Source: 20CM-2-65-7 sp963830455 (lineage in GTDB: Bacteria; Gemmatimonadota; Gemmatimonadetes; Gemmatimonadales; GWC2-71-9). Taken from it: a stretch of 64,000 nt of DNA. The stretch's first letter is position 1. Every line of letters begins with the position of its first letter. The notes beneath the pieces are model-generated. The model searched no databases and had not been told where the DNA came from. It was given only the letters and a program-made list of their open reading frames with translations. Shown here in pieces: positions 56,572-64,000 of this stretch. A program made the translations under genes and the position numbers. The stretch lies in assembly GCA_963830455.1 (NCBI GenBank), contig CAWHMT010000004.1:434001-498000 (forward strand), read 5' to 3'.

Positions 56572-58943
56572 CCCGGCTGCGACCGCTCGACCGCAAGCTC
56601 GTGCGCGACATCTGGCACATGCGCGCGCAGATGGCGGCGATCGCCGTGGTGGTGGCGTGCGGCGTCGCGACCGTGGTGACGACGCGCACCTCCTATACGT
56701 CACTGCTCACGTCGCGCGCCGCGTACTACGAGAATTACCGCTTCGCCGACGTCTTCGCGCACTTGCAGCGTGCACCCGAATTCCAGGCCGCGAGACTCGC
56801 CGCCATTGGCGGCGTCGCGGCGGTCGAGACTCGCATCGTCAGCACGGTGACCCTCGACGTGCCCGGGCTCGCGGAACCGGCCACCGGCCGGCTCGTGTCG
56901 ATACCCGCGCGCGGCCGGCCGGCGCTCAACGATCTGCACCTGCGCCGCGGGCGCTGGCTCGAACCGGAGCGACGCGGCGAAGTGATCGCGAGCGAGGCGT
57001 TCGCTGCGGCAAACGGCCTCGAGGTCGGCGATTCCCTGGGCGCCGTGCTGAACGGCCGCTGGGAGCGGCTGCGGATTGTGGGGATCGCGATATCACCGGA
57101 GTACGTCTACGAAATCGGCGAGAGCGGCCTCTTTCCCGACAACCGGCGCTTCGGCGTGCTGTGGATGAGCCGGGACGCCATGGAAGCGGCGTTCGACATG
57201 ACGGGCGCGTTCAATGACGTGTCGCTGCGTCTCGAGCGGGGCGCGTCCACGGCCGACGTCCTCGATCGCGTGGATCGCGCGTTGGAGCGCTACGGCGGCG
57301 TGGGGGCGTACGATCGCACCGACCAGGTGTCGGCGCGATTCCTCAACGACGAGATCGCGCAGAACCGGGTATCCGGCACGGCTGTGCCGGCGATCTTTCT
57401 CGGGATTGCCGCCTTTTTGCTGAACGTCGTGCTCGGGCGGCTCGTAAGCACCGAGCGGGAGCAGATCGCCGTCCTCAAGGCGTTCGGGTACAGCAGCTGG
57501 GCGGTGGGATGGCATTACCTGAAGTTCGCGTTCGTCGCGCTTGCGGTCGGAGTCGCCGCGGGTGTCGGGATCGGCCTCCGATTCGCGGCACTCACGAACG
57601 CGCGGTACGCCGAGTTCTACCGCTTTCCGGAATTCGTCTTCCGGCTCGATTGGACCGCGATCGCCCTGGCCGTGCTCGTCACGGTTGTGGCCGCGCTGCT
57701 CGGCGCCGCCGCCGCCGTGCGGCGTGTCGTGATGCTGGCTCCCGCGGCCGCAATGCAACCGGAGCCGCCGGCGCGGTTCGAGGGCAGAGGGCTCTTCGAG
57801 CGGATCGGGCTCGACCGGCTGCTCGGGCTGCCCGGCCGCATGATCGCGCGCAGCCTGGAGCGCCGGCCGATGAGAGCGATTCTCTCCGGCCTTGGTATCG
57901 CATTCGCCGTCGCCATCCTGCTCGTGGGGCGGTTCTTTGTGGACGCCATCCTGCGGATCGCCGACGTGCAGTTCCGGCACGTGCAGCGCGAGAATCTCAC
58001 GGTCGTCTTCAATACACCCCGTCCATCGGCCGTGCGCTATGAGCTGGCGCATCTGCCGGGCGTGCTGGGGCTGGAGACTTTCCGGAGCGTTCCCGCCCGC
58101 CTGCGCGCCGGCTACCGCAGTCGCCGCGCCGTGATCCTGGGGCTCGAGAGGGAGGGTGAGCTGCGGCGGCTGGTCGGCGCGGACTATCGCGTCACGCCGA
58201 TCCCGGCGGACGGTGTCGTGCTGACGGCCAAGTTGGCCGAGATTCTGCGGATCGGGCCGGGCGATACGCTCACGGTGGAAGTGCTCGAGGGAAGCCGCCC
58301 GGTTCGGCGCGTACCGGTCGCCGGCGTCGTCGCTGAGCTGTTGGGCCTGTCGGCATACATGGACGTCGGCGCGCTCAATCGACTGATGATGGAAGGCAAC
58401 ACCCTGTCCGGTGCGTTCCTCCGGGTCGATCCACGCGCGGCCGATTCGCTGTATGGACGCCTGAAGCGGCTGCCCGCCGTCGCCGGAGTTTCGAGTCGGG
58501 ACGCCGCACTCACGAGCTTCGAGGCGACCCTGGCGCGCAGTATCGGTGTAATGACGGCGATTCTGGTCGGCTTCGCGGGCGCGCTCGCCGTGGCGATGGT
58601 GTACAACGCGGCGCGCATCGCCTTGTCCGAGCGCGGTCGCGAGCTCGCGAGCCTGCGCGTGCTCGGCTTCACCCGGGGGGAGATCACCGTGATGCTGCTT
58701 GGGGAGCAGGCTCTGCTTGCCCTCGCCGGTATCGCGCTCGGCCTCGGCATCGGCTATGCGCTGTGCGCCGTGCTGGCCGGCCTCTATCAGTGGGAGGTCT
58801 TTCGGATTCCGCTTGTGCTCACCGGCCGGACGTACGTCTTCGCCGTTGGGGTAATCATCGCGGCGGCGGCGGGATCAGGACTGCTCGTGCGGCGCCGGCT
58901 CAACCGGCTCGATCTCGTCGCCGTGCTCAAGACACGCGAATGA
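56565..58943 (+). CDS. ABC transporter permease (FtsX-like, two core domains)
   Basis: 792 residues. Helix at residues 20-45, a large periplasmic domain, FtsX core helices around 285-395 (RVSGTAVPAIFLGIAAFLLNVVLGRLVSTEREQIAVLKAFGY), another helix near 450, a second periplasmic domain and a second FtsX core at the C-terminus (VGFAGALAVAMVYNAARIALSERGRELASLRVLGFTRGEI). This duplicated form is the LolE/DevC-like large permease. The substrate is unknown, perhaps a lipid or lipoprotein. Seven bases separate it from the adaptor gene. Confidence 0.92.
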   Translation: MVARLRPLDRKLVRDIWHMRAQMAAIAVVVACGVATVVTTRTSYTSLLTSRAAYYENYRFADVFAHLQRAPEFQAARLAAIGGVAAVETRIVSTVTLDVPGLAEPATGRLVSIPARGRPALNDLHLRRGRWLEPERRGEVIASEAFAAANGLEVGDSLGAVLNGRWERLRIVGIAISPEYVYEIGESGLFPDNRRFGVLWMSRDAMEAAFDMTGAFNDVSLRLERGASTADVLDRVDRALERYGGVGAYDRTDQVSARFLNDEIAQNRVSGTAVPAIFLGIAAFLLNVVLGRLVSTEREQIAVLKAFGYSSWAVGWHYLKFAFVALAVGVAAGVGIGLRFAALTNARYAEFYRFPEFVFRLDWTAIALAVLVTVVAALLGAAAAVRRVVMLAPAAAMQPEPPARFEGRGLFERIGLDRLLGLPGRMIARSLERRPMRAILSGLGIAFAVAILLVGRFFVDAILRIADVQFRHVQRENLTVVFNTPRPSAVRYELAHLPGVLGLETFRSVPARLRAGYRSRRAVILGLEREGELRRLVGADYRVTPIPADGVVLTAKLAEILRIGPGDTLTVEVLEGSRPVRRVPVAGVVAELLGLSAYMDVGALNRLMMEGNTLSGAFLRVDPRAADSLYGRLKRLPAVAGVSSRDAALTSFEATLARSIGVMTAILVGFAGALAVAMVYNAARIALSERGRELASLRVLGFTRGEITVMLLGEQALLALAGIALGLGIGYALCAVLAGLYQWEVFRIPLVLTGRTYVFAVGVIIAAAAGSGLLVRRRLNRLDLVAVLKTRE

Positions 58944-58950
58944 GGACAAC

Positions 58951-60102
58951 GTGAGGATCACCGCAAAGCACGTGGGACTGGCCGTGGGTACGGCAATCGT
59001 CGCATACGGCGGCTTCGCGTTGGTGCGGTCCGGTCCGGTGCCGGTCGAATCGGCCCGCGCCACGCAACGTCCCCTCCAAGTGACGGTGGACGAGGAAGGG
59101 GAAACGCGTGTGCGGGACCGCTACGTCGTCGCGGCACCGGTGGCGGGGCGCGTGGCGCGGATTACGCTACGGGAGGGGGACTCGGTGCGGGCCGGCTCCG
59201 TGCTCGCGCGCATGTCCCCCACGCCGCTCGATCCGCGGTCGCGAAATGAAGCGGCGGCGCGGCTCGATGCCGCTGAGGATGCGCAGCGCGCGGCGAGCGT
59301 GGCGGTGGCACAGGCCCGGGTGGCGCACGAGCAGGCGCATCGCGCCTGGGCGCGCGCGCAGCAGCTCGCGGCCGACAACTCGATTTCGCCCGCGGATCGC
59401 GAGCAGGCGGAGCTCGAAGAGGCACTGCGGGCGCGCGAGCTCGAGTCGGCCGACTTTCGCGCGCAGGCGGCAGCGCACGACACGGAGGTCGCGCGCGCGG
59501 CGCTCGCCGGCGGACAGGAGCTGGTGATCCGCGCGCCCGTCGCGGCCCGCGTGCTCCGTGTCCGCGAGCCCAGTGAGCGCGTGGTGACGGCCGGGACTCC
59601 CCTCCTCGAACTCGGAGATCCGACCCGCCTGGAAATCGTCGCAGACTTCCTCTCCACCGATGCCGTGAACGTGGCTCGCGGCGCGCCGCTGCTCGTCGAA
59701 GGCTGGGGCGGCAAGACACTGCGCGGCCGCGTGCGGCTCGTCGAGCCCTCGGCGTTCACGAAAGTCTCGGCGCTCGGTGTCGAGGAGCAGCGGGTGAACG
59801 TCATCGGCGACTTTGTCGATCCGCCAGGGACGCTGGGCGACCGCTATCGCCTGGAGATCCGCATCATCCTCTGGCAGGGTGACAGTGTCCTGACCGTTCC
59901 AGCCAGCGCCCTGTTCCGCCACGGAGAGGGTTGGCGCCTATTCGTGGTTGAGCGCGGTCGAGCGCGGCAGCGGGATGTCATCGTCGGACACCGCACGTCC
60001 TTCGACGCGGAGATCGTGCGCGGCCTCGCCGCGGGCGAGATCGTCATTCGTCATCCCAGCGATCGCATAGCCGACGGAGTGCGCGTTGCCGAACATCCTT
60101 GA
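58951..60102 (+). CDS. HlyD/MacA-type periplasmic adaptor protein
   Basis: 383 residues. N-terminal membrane anchor (VGLAVGTAIVAYGGFALV), lipoyl/barrel-sandwich halves (RYVVAAPVAGRVARITLREGDSVRAGSVLARM and ELVIRAPVAARVLRVREPSERVV), a long alpha-helical hairpin between them (residues about 95-180) and beta-barrel and membrane-proximal parts after. GTG at 58951. It would bridge the FtsX-type permease and an outer-membrane channel encoded elsewhere. Convergent with the VTT gene. Confidence 0.93.
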   Translation: MRITAKHVGLAVGTAIVAYGGFALVRSGPVPVESARATQRPLQVTVDEEGETRVRDRYVVAAPVAGRVARITLREGDSVRAGSVLARMSPTPLDPRSRNEAAARLDAAEDAQRAASVAVAQARVAHEQAHRAWARAQQLAADNSISPADREQAELEEALRARELESADFRAQAAAHDTEVARAALAGGQELVIRAPVAARVLRVREPSERVVTAGTPLLELGDPTRLEIVADFLSTDAVNVARGAPLLVEGWGGKTLRGRVRLVEPSAFTKVSALGVEEQRVNVIGDFVDPPGTLGDRYRLEIRIILWQGDSVLTVPASALFRHGEGWRLFVVERGRARQRDVIVGHRTSFDAEIVRGLAAGEIVIRHPSDRIADGVRVAEHP

Positions 60103-60115
60103 GGTCGAAGGCCGG

Positions 60116-60796
60116 TCATGGACTCTGCGCACTCACGTGCGTCGGAACCTTTCGGACGAGTCGACCGCGCAGCCGGTACGCTGCCCATACTGTGACGAGG
60201 GCCAGCAGGGTGACTCCGGTGAGGAGGGGGACCAGGCGGCGCTCGAGGAAGCCCTGTCCCAGGTAGATCGTCACCAGACCGTATGCGAACTCGACGATCC
60301 CGAGCGCGGCCAGATACCGGACAAACGAGTAGCGCACCACGCCGAGGAGATATCCGGGGATCTCGGACGGGAGAGACAGCTGGACGAGCAACACGACATG
60401 AAAGGGCATGTGCCGGGCGAACTGATCCTCGTAGCGAGCCACGAGATCGGCCGGTAAGAGCCAGCGGACCGCCGGTCGGCCCAAAGAACGGCCGATCGCG
60501 TAGGAAGCGGCCCCGCCGAGCAGCCAACCGGTCCAGAGCAGCGCCAGCGCGACGATAGGACCCCAGGTGAAAACCGCGAATGGGACGAGCACCCAACTCG
60601 ACACGAAGGCGAGCATCGCGGCGAGGGCCGAAAAGACCACGATGAGCGCCATGGCGATGACCGGCTGGACGGCCGCGACCTGCTCGGCCTGGTGAAGTCC
60701 GGCCAATACGGCGTGATGAGCGCTCTCGGAAAACAGGATCAATCCGACGAGCACCACCAGCAACGAGGCAGCAGCGATCCCGCGCGAGGGCTTCAC
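60116..60796 (-). CDS. DedA/VTT-domain membrane protein
   Basis: 226 residues with about five membrane segments. The VTT (SNARE-associated) core is present: VFTWGPIVALALLWTGWLLGGAASYAIGRSLGR, then VVLLVQLSLPSEIPGYLLGVVRYSFVRYLAALGI, including the family Gly/Pro positions. Members are lipid scramblases or flippases. It is preceded by two GC-rich palindromes (60809-60844). Confidence 0.85.
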   Translation of the reverse strand: MKPSRGIAAASLLVVLVGLILFSESAHHAVLAGLHQAEQVAAVQPVIAMALIVVFSALAAMLAFVSSWVLVPFAVFTWGPIVALALLWTGWLLGGAASYAIGRSLGRPAVRWLLPADLVARYEDQFARHMPFHVVLLVQLSLPSEIPGYLLGVVRYSFVRYLAALGIVEFAYGLVTIYLGQGFLERRLVPLLTGVTLLALVTVWAAYRLRGRLVRKVPTHVSAQSP

Positions 60797-60808
60797 GCTC
60801 TAGAGTTC

Positions 60809-60844
60809 CCGGGGACGTCCCCGGCCGCCCGCTTGGCGGGCGGC
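60809..60844. other. Two adjacent GC palindromes in an intergenic region
   Basis: CCGGGGACGTCCCCGG (60809-60824) and GCCGCCCGC-TTG-GCGGGCGGC (60824-60844) are perfectly self-complementary. They lie just upstream of the VTT gene start. No T-run, so a terminator role is doubtful. Role unknown. The rest of 60797-61007 has only a weak TTCA-type pair (CTCA 60968, TTTA 60979). Confidence 0.5.
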
Positions 60845-61007
60845 AGCAGTGTCACAGACCCCGTGCGCATAGCTGGTGAAGCCTAGTCAGGGATGGCAGA
60901 GGATCGGATGAGGATGGCAATAAGGATTCGTTACGCCACGTTCATCCATCGACTTCTTGCAACAGATCTCAGGACATCTTTACCCGGGCGCGCGGACCTT
61001 CCTATTC

Positions 61008-61964
61008 ATGAGACCGCGCGCCCACACCCGTCGCGACCCGCTACCAACTCTGCGCCCCAAGGCCGCCGAGGACAATCACTCGGCTCCGGACCGCGTTCGG
61101 GCCATCCTAAAGAGTCCGAGCTATCTCGAGGCGGACCAGGATGTGGAGTTCCTCGATCGCTCCGAGGTGCGTGGCCTGCGGCTGCAGCTCGACTACGCGA
61201 AGGCGGAGCTACTGCTCGAGGAGCACGACATCCGCTCCACGATTGTGGTGTTAGGCAGCACGCGGATCCTGGAGCCGGCCGCGGCGCGCCGCCGCGTCGA
61301 AGCGCTGCGTGCCGCATTGACGGATGACCCCGCCAACCCCGAGCTCGTCCGGCGGCTCGCGGTGGCGGAGCGGATCCTGGCGAAGAGTCACTATTACGAC
61401 ATGGCGCGGGAATTCGCGCGCCTGGTGAGTGCAGGATCGCCGGAACTGCCGGAATATCGCCCCGCCATTGTCACGGGCGGCGGTCCCGGGATCATGGAGG
61501 CAGCGAACCGCGGCGCGGACGATGTGCACGCCAAGTCCATCGGGCTCAACATCACGTTGCCGCACGAGCAGTACCCGAACCCGTACATCACCGCTGACCT
61601 GTGCTTCCGCTTCCACTATTTCGCGGTGCGCAAGATGCATCTGCTGCTCAGGGCGACGGCCCTGGTCGCGTTCCCGGGCGGATATGGCACACTGGACGAG
61701 CTGTTCGAAACGCTCGACCTGGTGCAGTCAGGGAAGCTCGCGCCGCTGCCGCTCGTGCTCGTGGGAGAGGGCTATTGGCGCAAGGTGCTGGATATGCAGT
61801 TCCTGCTCGACGAAGGCGTGATCGAGCGGGAGGATCTTGAGTCGTTCTGGTTCGCCGAGACCGCGCAGGAAATCTGGGACGGGATCGTGCACTGGCATGC
61901 TCTCCACTCCAGCCTTCGAGCCGATCTCAGCATTGCTTCACCAGCGGGACGTCAGTCTGTATAG
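61008..61964 (+). CDS. LOG-family (lysine decarboxylase-like Rossmann) protein
   Basis: About 318 residues. Rossmann core with the nucleotide-binding PGGYGTLDELFE and GGGPGIMEAANRGA, which mark the LOG/TIGR00730 family of AMP-hydrolysing phosphoribohydrolases. The N-terminal extension of about 90 residues precedes VVLGSTRI. ATG at 61008 is chosen over an upstream TTG; both lack strong ribosome sites. Role: nucleoside 5'-monophosphate hydrolysis, as in cytokinin activation, but the physiological role here is uncertain. Confidence 0.85.
   Translation: MRPRAHTRRDPLPTLRPKAAEDNHSAPDRVRAILKSPSYLEADQDVEFLDRSEVRGLRLQLDYAKAELLLEEHDIRSTIVVLGSTRILEPAAARRRVEALRAALTDDPANPELVRRLAVAERILAKSHYYDMAREFARLVSAGSPELPEYRPAIVTGGGPGIMEAANRGADDVHAKSIGLNITLPHEQYPNPYITADLCFRFHYFAVRKMHLLLRATALVAFPGGYGTLDELFETLDLVQSGKLAPLPLVLVGEGYWRKVLDMQFLLDEGVIEREDLESFWFAETAQEIWDGIVHWHALHSSLRADLSIASPAGRQSV
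61915..61940 (+). promoter_or_regulatory. TTCA-type 11-bp direct-repeat array (site 10)
   Basis: TTCG (61915), CTCA (61926), TTCA (61937) at 11-bp steps, inside the end of the LOG gene and 41 bases before the CBS gene ATG. The box order is identical to site 3 (36519). Confidence 0.58.
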
Positions 61965-61981
61965 AGAAAGGGCGGGACACC

Positions 61982-62530
61982 ATGGTAACGGTACGCGACC
62001 TGATGAGCAGCGACCTCGTCACCGTCAGCCCGGAGCTCACGCTCCGTGACGCCATCGAGCTCCTGACCGCGCGCCACATCGGCGGCGCGCCCGTGGTGGC
62101 GGGCAGCCGTCTCCTGGGCGTATTCGCGGCGAGCGACGCGCTCGCCTTCGAGGCGGTTACGCCGGGCGTGCCGATGGAGCGGCCTGAGCAGCTCGAGTCG
62201 GAGCTGGAGATTCCCACCGAGTGGGAAGTGGAGGGAAGCGAGCCGCCGGCGGCGTTCTTCACGGACATGTGGATTGATACCGGGGAAGACGTTGCGGAGC
62301 GCTTTCAACATTCGCGTCCGGAGTGGGACGCGCTGCAGGAACACACGGTCGCGGAGGTCATGACACCCTCCGTTTATGCAGTGTCGCCAGAAACCGAACT
62401 CGCCGACGCGGCGCGGCGTATGGTCGGCCTCAAGATTCACCGCGTGCTGGTGCTGGAGGCCGGTAAGCTGGCGGGTATTCTCACGACAACCGATATCGTG
62501 CGCGCGGTCGCGGAACGACGCGTGACGTAG
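61982..62530 (+). CDS. CBS-domain protein with inserted segment
   Basis: 182 residues: first CBS (MVTVRDLMSSDLVTVSPELTLRDAIELLTARHIGGAPVV...GVFAASDALAFEAV), a linker of about 55 acidic residues rich in Glu/Pro (residues 60-115), and second CBS (VAEVMTPSVYAVSPETELADAARRMVGLKIHRVLVLEAGKLAGILTTTDIVRAV). AAAGG lies before ATG 61982. It follows the LOG gene by 17 bases and precedes ftsH by four, so the three may share a transcript. Confidence 0.92.
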   Translation: MVTVRDLMSSDLVTVSPELTLRDAIELLTARHIGGAPVVAGSRLLGVFAASDALAFEAVTPGVPMERPEQLESELEIPTEWEVEGSEPPAAFFTDMWIDTGEDVAERFQHSRPEWDALQEHTVAEVMTPSVYAVSPETELADAARRMVGLKIHRVLVLEAGKLAGILTTTDIVRAVAERRVT

Positions 62531-62534
62531 CGCC

Positions 62535-64000
62535 ATGAACCAGCGGGAGCAGGCACCAGGGCCACGCGGGCCACGGCCGCAGCGGTTGCGACTGACAGTG
62601 ATCTGGGTGCTCGCCCTGGCCACCGCGATAATGCTCTTCGGCTCCATTCGGGGGCGGGAGCGTCGCACCGAGATCACCTATTCGGACCTGATCCACGAGC
62701 TCGAGCGTGGCAACATCGCGACGGTCGAGATCAGCACCGAGGCGCGCCGAGTGGCCGGCGAATTCCGCACCAGCGTTCGCATCGCCGGGCATGACATGCT
62801 GAAGTTCCAGGCCAATCTCCCGTTCGACGATCCCGCGCCTCTGGTCGCCCGCCTCGAGGACAGTGGCGTTCCGATTCGCGCCGCCAAGACTGGTCCCTCC
62901 TGGCTCAACATCCTGCTGGGCATCCTGCCGTGGCTCGTGCTGGGTGGGTTCTGGTTCTTTCTTTCGCGCTCGGTGCGGCTGGGCGGCCAGCGGGCGATGG
63001 CGTTCGGTCAGATGGGCGGGCGGCGGCTGACCAGCGAGCAACCCAAGGTCACGTTCGCCGACGTGGCCGGGGCGGACGAAGCCAAAGCGGAGCTGCAGGA
63101 GGTGATCGATTTCCTGAAAGACCCCGCCAAGTTCCGCCAGGTGGGTGGCCGGATGCCCAAGGGCGTGCTGATCGTGGGGCCTCCGGGAACGGGCAAGACG
63201 CTGTTGGCGCGAGCGGTCGCGGGAGAGGCCGGCGTCGCCTTCTTCTCGATATCGGGATCGGACTTCGTGGAGCTGTTCGTCGGCGTCGGCGCCTCCCGGG
63301 TGCGCAGTCTGTTCGAGCAAGGAAAAGCAAACGCGCCCTGTATCATTTTCATTGATGAGCTGGACGCCGTGGGGCGGCAGCGGGGCGTGAGCCTTGGCGG
63401 CGTGCACGAGGAGCGCGAGCAGACGCTCAACCAGCTGCTCGTCGAGCTGGACGGCTTCCAGCCGACGGAGGGGATCATCGTGCTGTCTGCGACGAACCGG
63501 CCCGATGTGCTCGATCCCGCCCTGCTGCGGCCGGGACGATTCGACCGCCACATCATCGTGGAGCTCCCGGATATCCGGGCGCGCGAGCAGATCCTCGGCG
63601 TGCATGTGCGCAAGATCACGCTCGCCGAGGACGTCGATTTGGCGGCGATCGCGCGCGGTACACCGGGCCTCTCGGGGGCCGATCTCGCGAATCTCGTCAA
63701 CGAAGCCGCGTTGTTCGCGGCGCGGCGCAACAAAGCCAGCGCAGACCGGCGCGATTTCGAAGACGCCAAAGACAAAGTGATGCTCGGTATGGAGCGGCGT
63801 AGTCTCGTGGTGTCGCCCGAAGACCGGCGGCTGGCGGCCTACCACGAGGCGGGACACGCGCTCGTCAACCTCCTGATTCCGGGCCTCGACCCGGTGCAGA
63901 AGGTGACGATCGTGCCCCGCGGCCGAGCGCTTGGGATCACCTTCGCCCTTCCCGAAGAGGATCGCCGCAGCCACACGAAAGACTACATCCTGGGGCGGCT
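62535..64000 (+). CDS. ftsH: ATP-dependent zinc metalloprotease FtsH (partial)
   Basis: The gene continues past the right edge; 488 residues are visible. Two membrane helices flank a periplasmic domain (about 20-40 and 115-140), then AAA+ with Walker A GPPGTGKT, Walker B IIFIDELDAVG, SRH ATNRPDVLDPALLRPGRFDR, and the start of the peptidase with zinc motif HEAGH. It degrades membrane and regulatory proteins. The ATG at 62535 lies four bases after the CBS stop. N-terminus is rich in Pro/Arg. The sequence shows no frame interruption. Confidence 0.96.
   Translation, partial: MNQREQAPGPRGPRPQRLRLTVIWVLALATAIMLFGSIRGRERRTEITYSDLIHELERGNIATVEISTEARRVAGEFRTSVRIAGHDMLKFQANLPFDDPAPLVARLEDSGVPIRAAKTGPSWLNILLGILPWLVLGGFWFFLSRSVRLGGQRAMAFGQMGGRRLTSEQPKVTFADVAGADEAKAELQEVIDFLKDPAKFRQVGGRMPKGVLIVGPPGTGKTLLARAVAGEAGVAFFSISGSDFVELFVGVGASRVRSLFEQGKANAPCIIFIDELDAVGRQRGVSLGGVHEEREQTLNQLLVELDGFQPTEGIIVLSATNRPDVLDPALLRPGRFDRHIIVELPDIRAREQILGVHVRKITLAEDVDLAAIARGTPGLSGADLANLVNEAALFAARRNKASADRRDFEDAKDKVMLGMERRSLVVSPEDRRLAAYHEAGHALVNLLIPGLDPVQKVTIVPRGRALGITFALPEEDRRSHTKDYILGR

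Noticed and set aside
60968..60982. CTCA-N7-TTTA pair before the LOG gene
   Set aside because: Only two imperfect boxes; possible but not enough to claim as a site.

Overview
The window is a 64 kb stretch of GC-rich bacterial chromosome with densely packed genes, many overlapping by 1-4 bases (ATGA or GTGA junctions), and many GTG starts. The gene families (ba3 oxidase, futalosine-pathway MqnD, tandem glutamine synthetases, OmpA with TSP3 repeats, DUF1207, many small lipoproteins) indicate a Gram-negative, respiring, menaquinone-using organism. I infer a member of the Gemmatimonadota or a relative, from gene style only; no rRNA is present to settle it. No CRISPR array, prophage or insertion sequence was seen.

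Region 1-7.5 kb holds regulatory and housekeeping genes: partial lemA, a MerR-type/response-regulator/AraC-type operon, a 41-aa secreted peptide, a TPR protein, a pilin-like protein, an HD-GYP response regulator, mqnD and a zinc-ribbon protein. Region 7.5-13.7 kb has two type I glutamine synthetases behind a sigma-54 type promoter and separated by a long hairpin, then an outer-membrane pair, a small transporter and a VOC/MarR divergent pair with a clear operator. A tRNA-Cys follows at 13.74 kb. Region 13.8-19.5 kb carries envelope proteins (SGNH-fold, a large secreted protein, OmpA, serine hydrolase).

Region 19.5-29.2 kb is one compact operon: SulP anion transporter, an HTH-EIIA fusion, and HyfB, HyfC, HyfE, HyfF, HyfG and HyfI-like subunits. 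The large subunit lacks the nickel-iron cysteines and the ferredoxin domain is reduced to a remnant, so this is an energy-converting-hydrogenase-related (Ehr) membrane complex rather than a hydrogenase.

Region 29-64 kb reads as a low-oxygen/dormancy island: NirK-like protein, CBS proteins, a kinase whose GAF domain resembles the haem GAF of DosS/DosT, an OmpR-type two-component pair in one operon with a ba3 oxidase, a tandem universal stress protein, two P-type ATPases, a frameshifted ADP-forming acyl-CoA synthetase, an L,D-transpeptidase, an alpha/beta hydrolase, a phosphoribosyltransferase, an erythromycin-esterase homologue, HPF with a cold-shock domain, a beta-CASP metallo-hydrolase, an ABC exporter operon, a LOG protein and FtsH. 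Many of these families are also found in the mycobacterial DosR regulon. Upstream of at least eight of these genes or operons I find arrays of TTCA-like tetramers repeated every 11 bp (TTCA-N7-TTCA), the geometry expected for an OmpR/PhoB-type regulator; the densest array lies directly before the response regulator gene. This candidate regulon, with its possible sensor kinase, regulator and targets, is the main discovery of the window.
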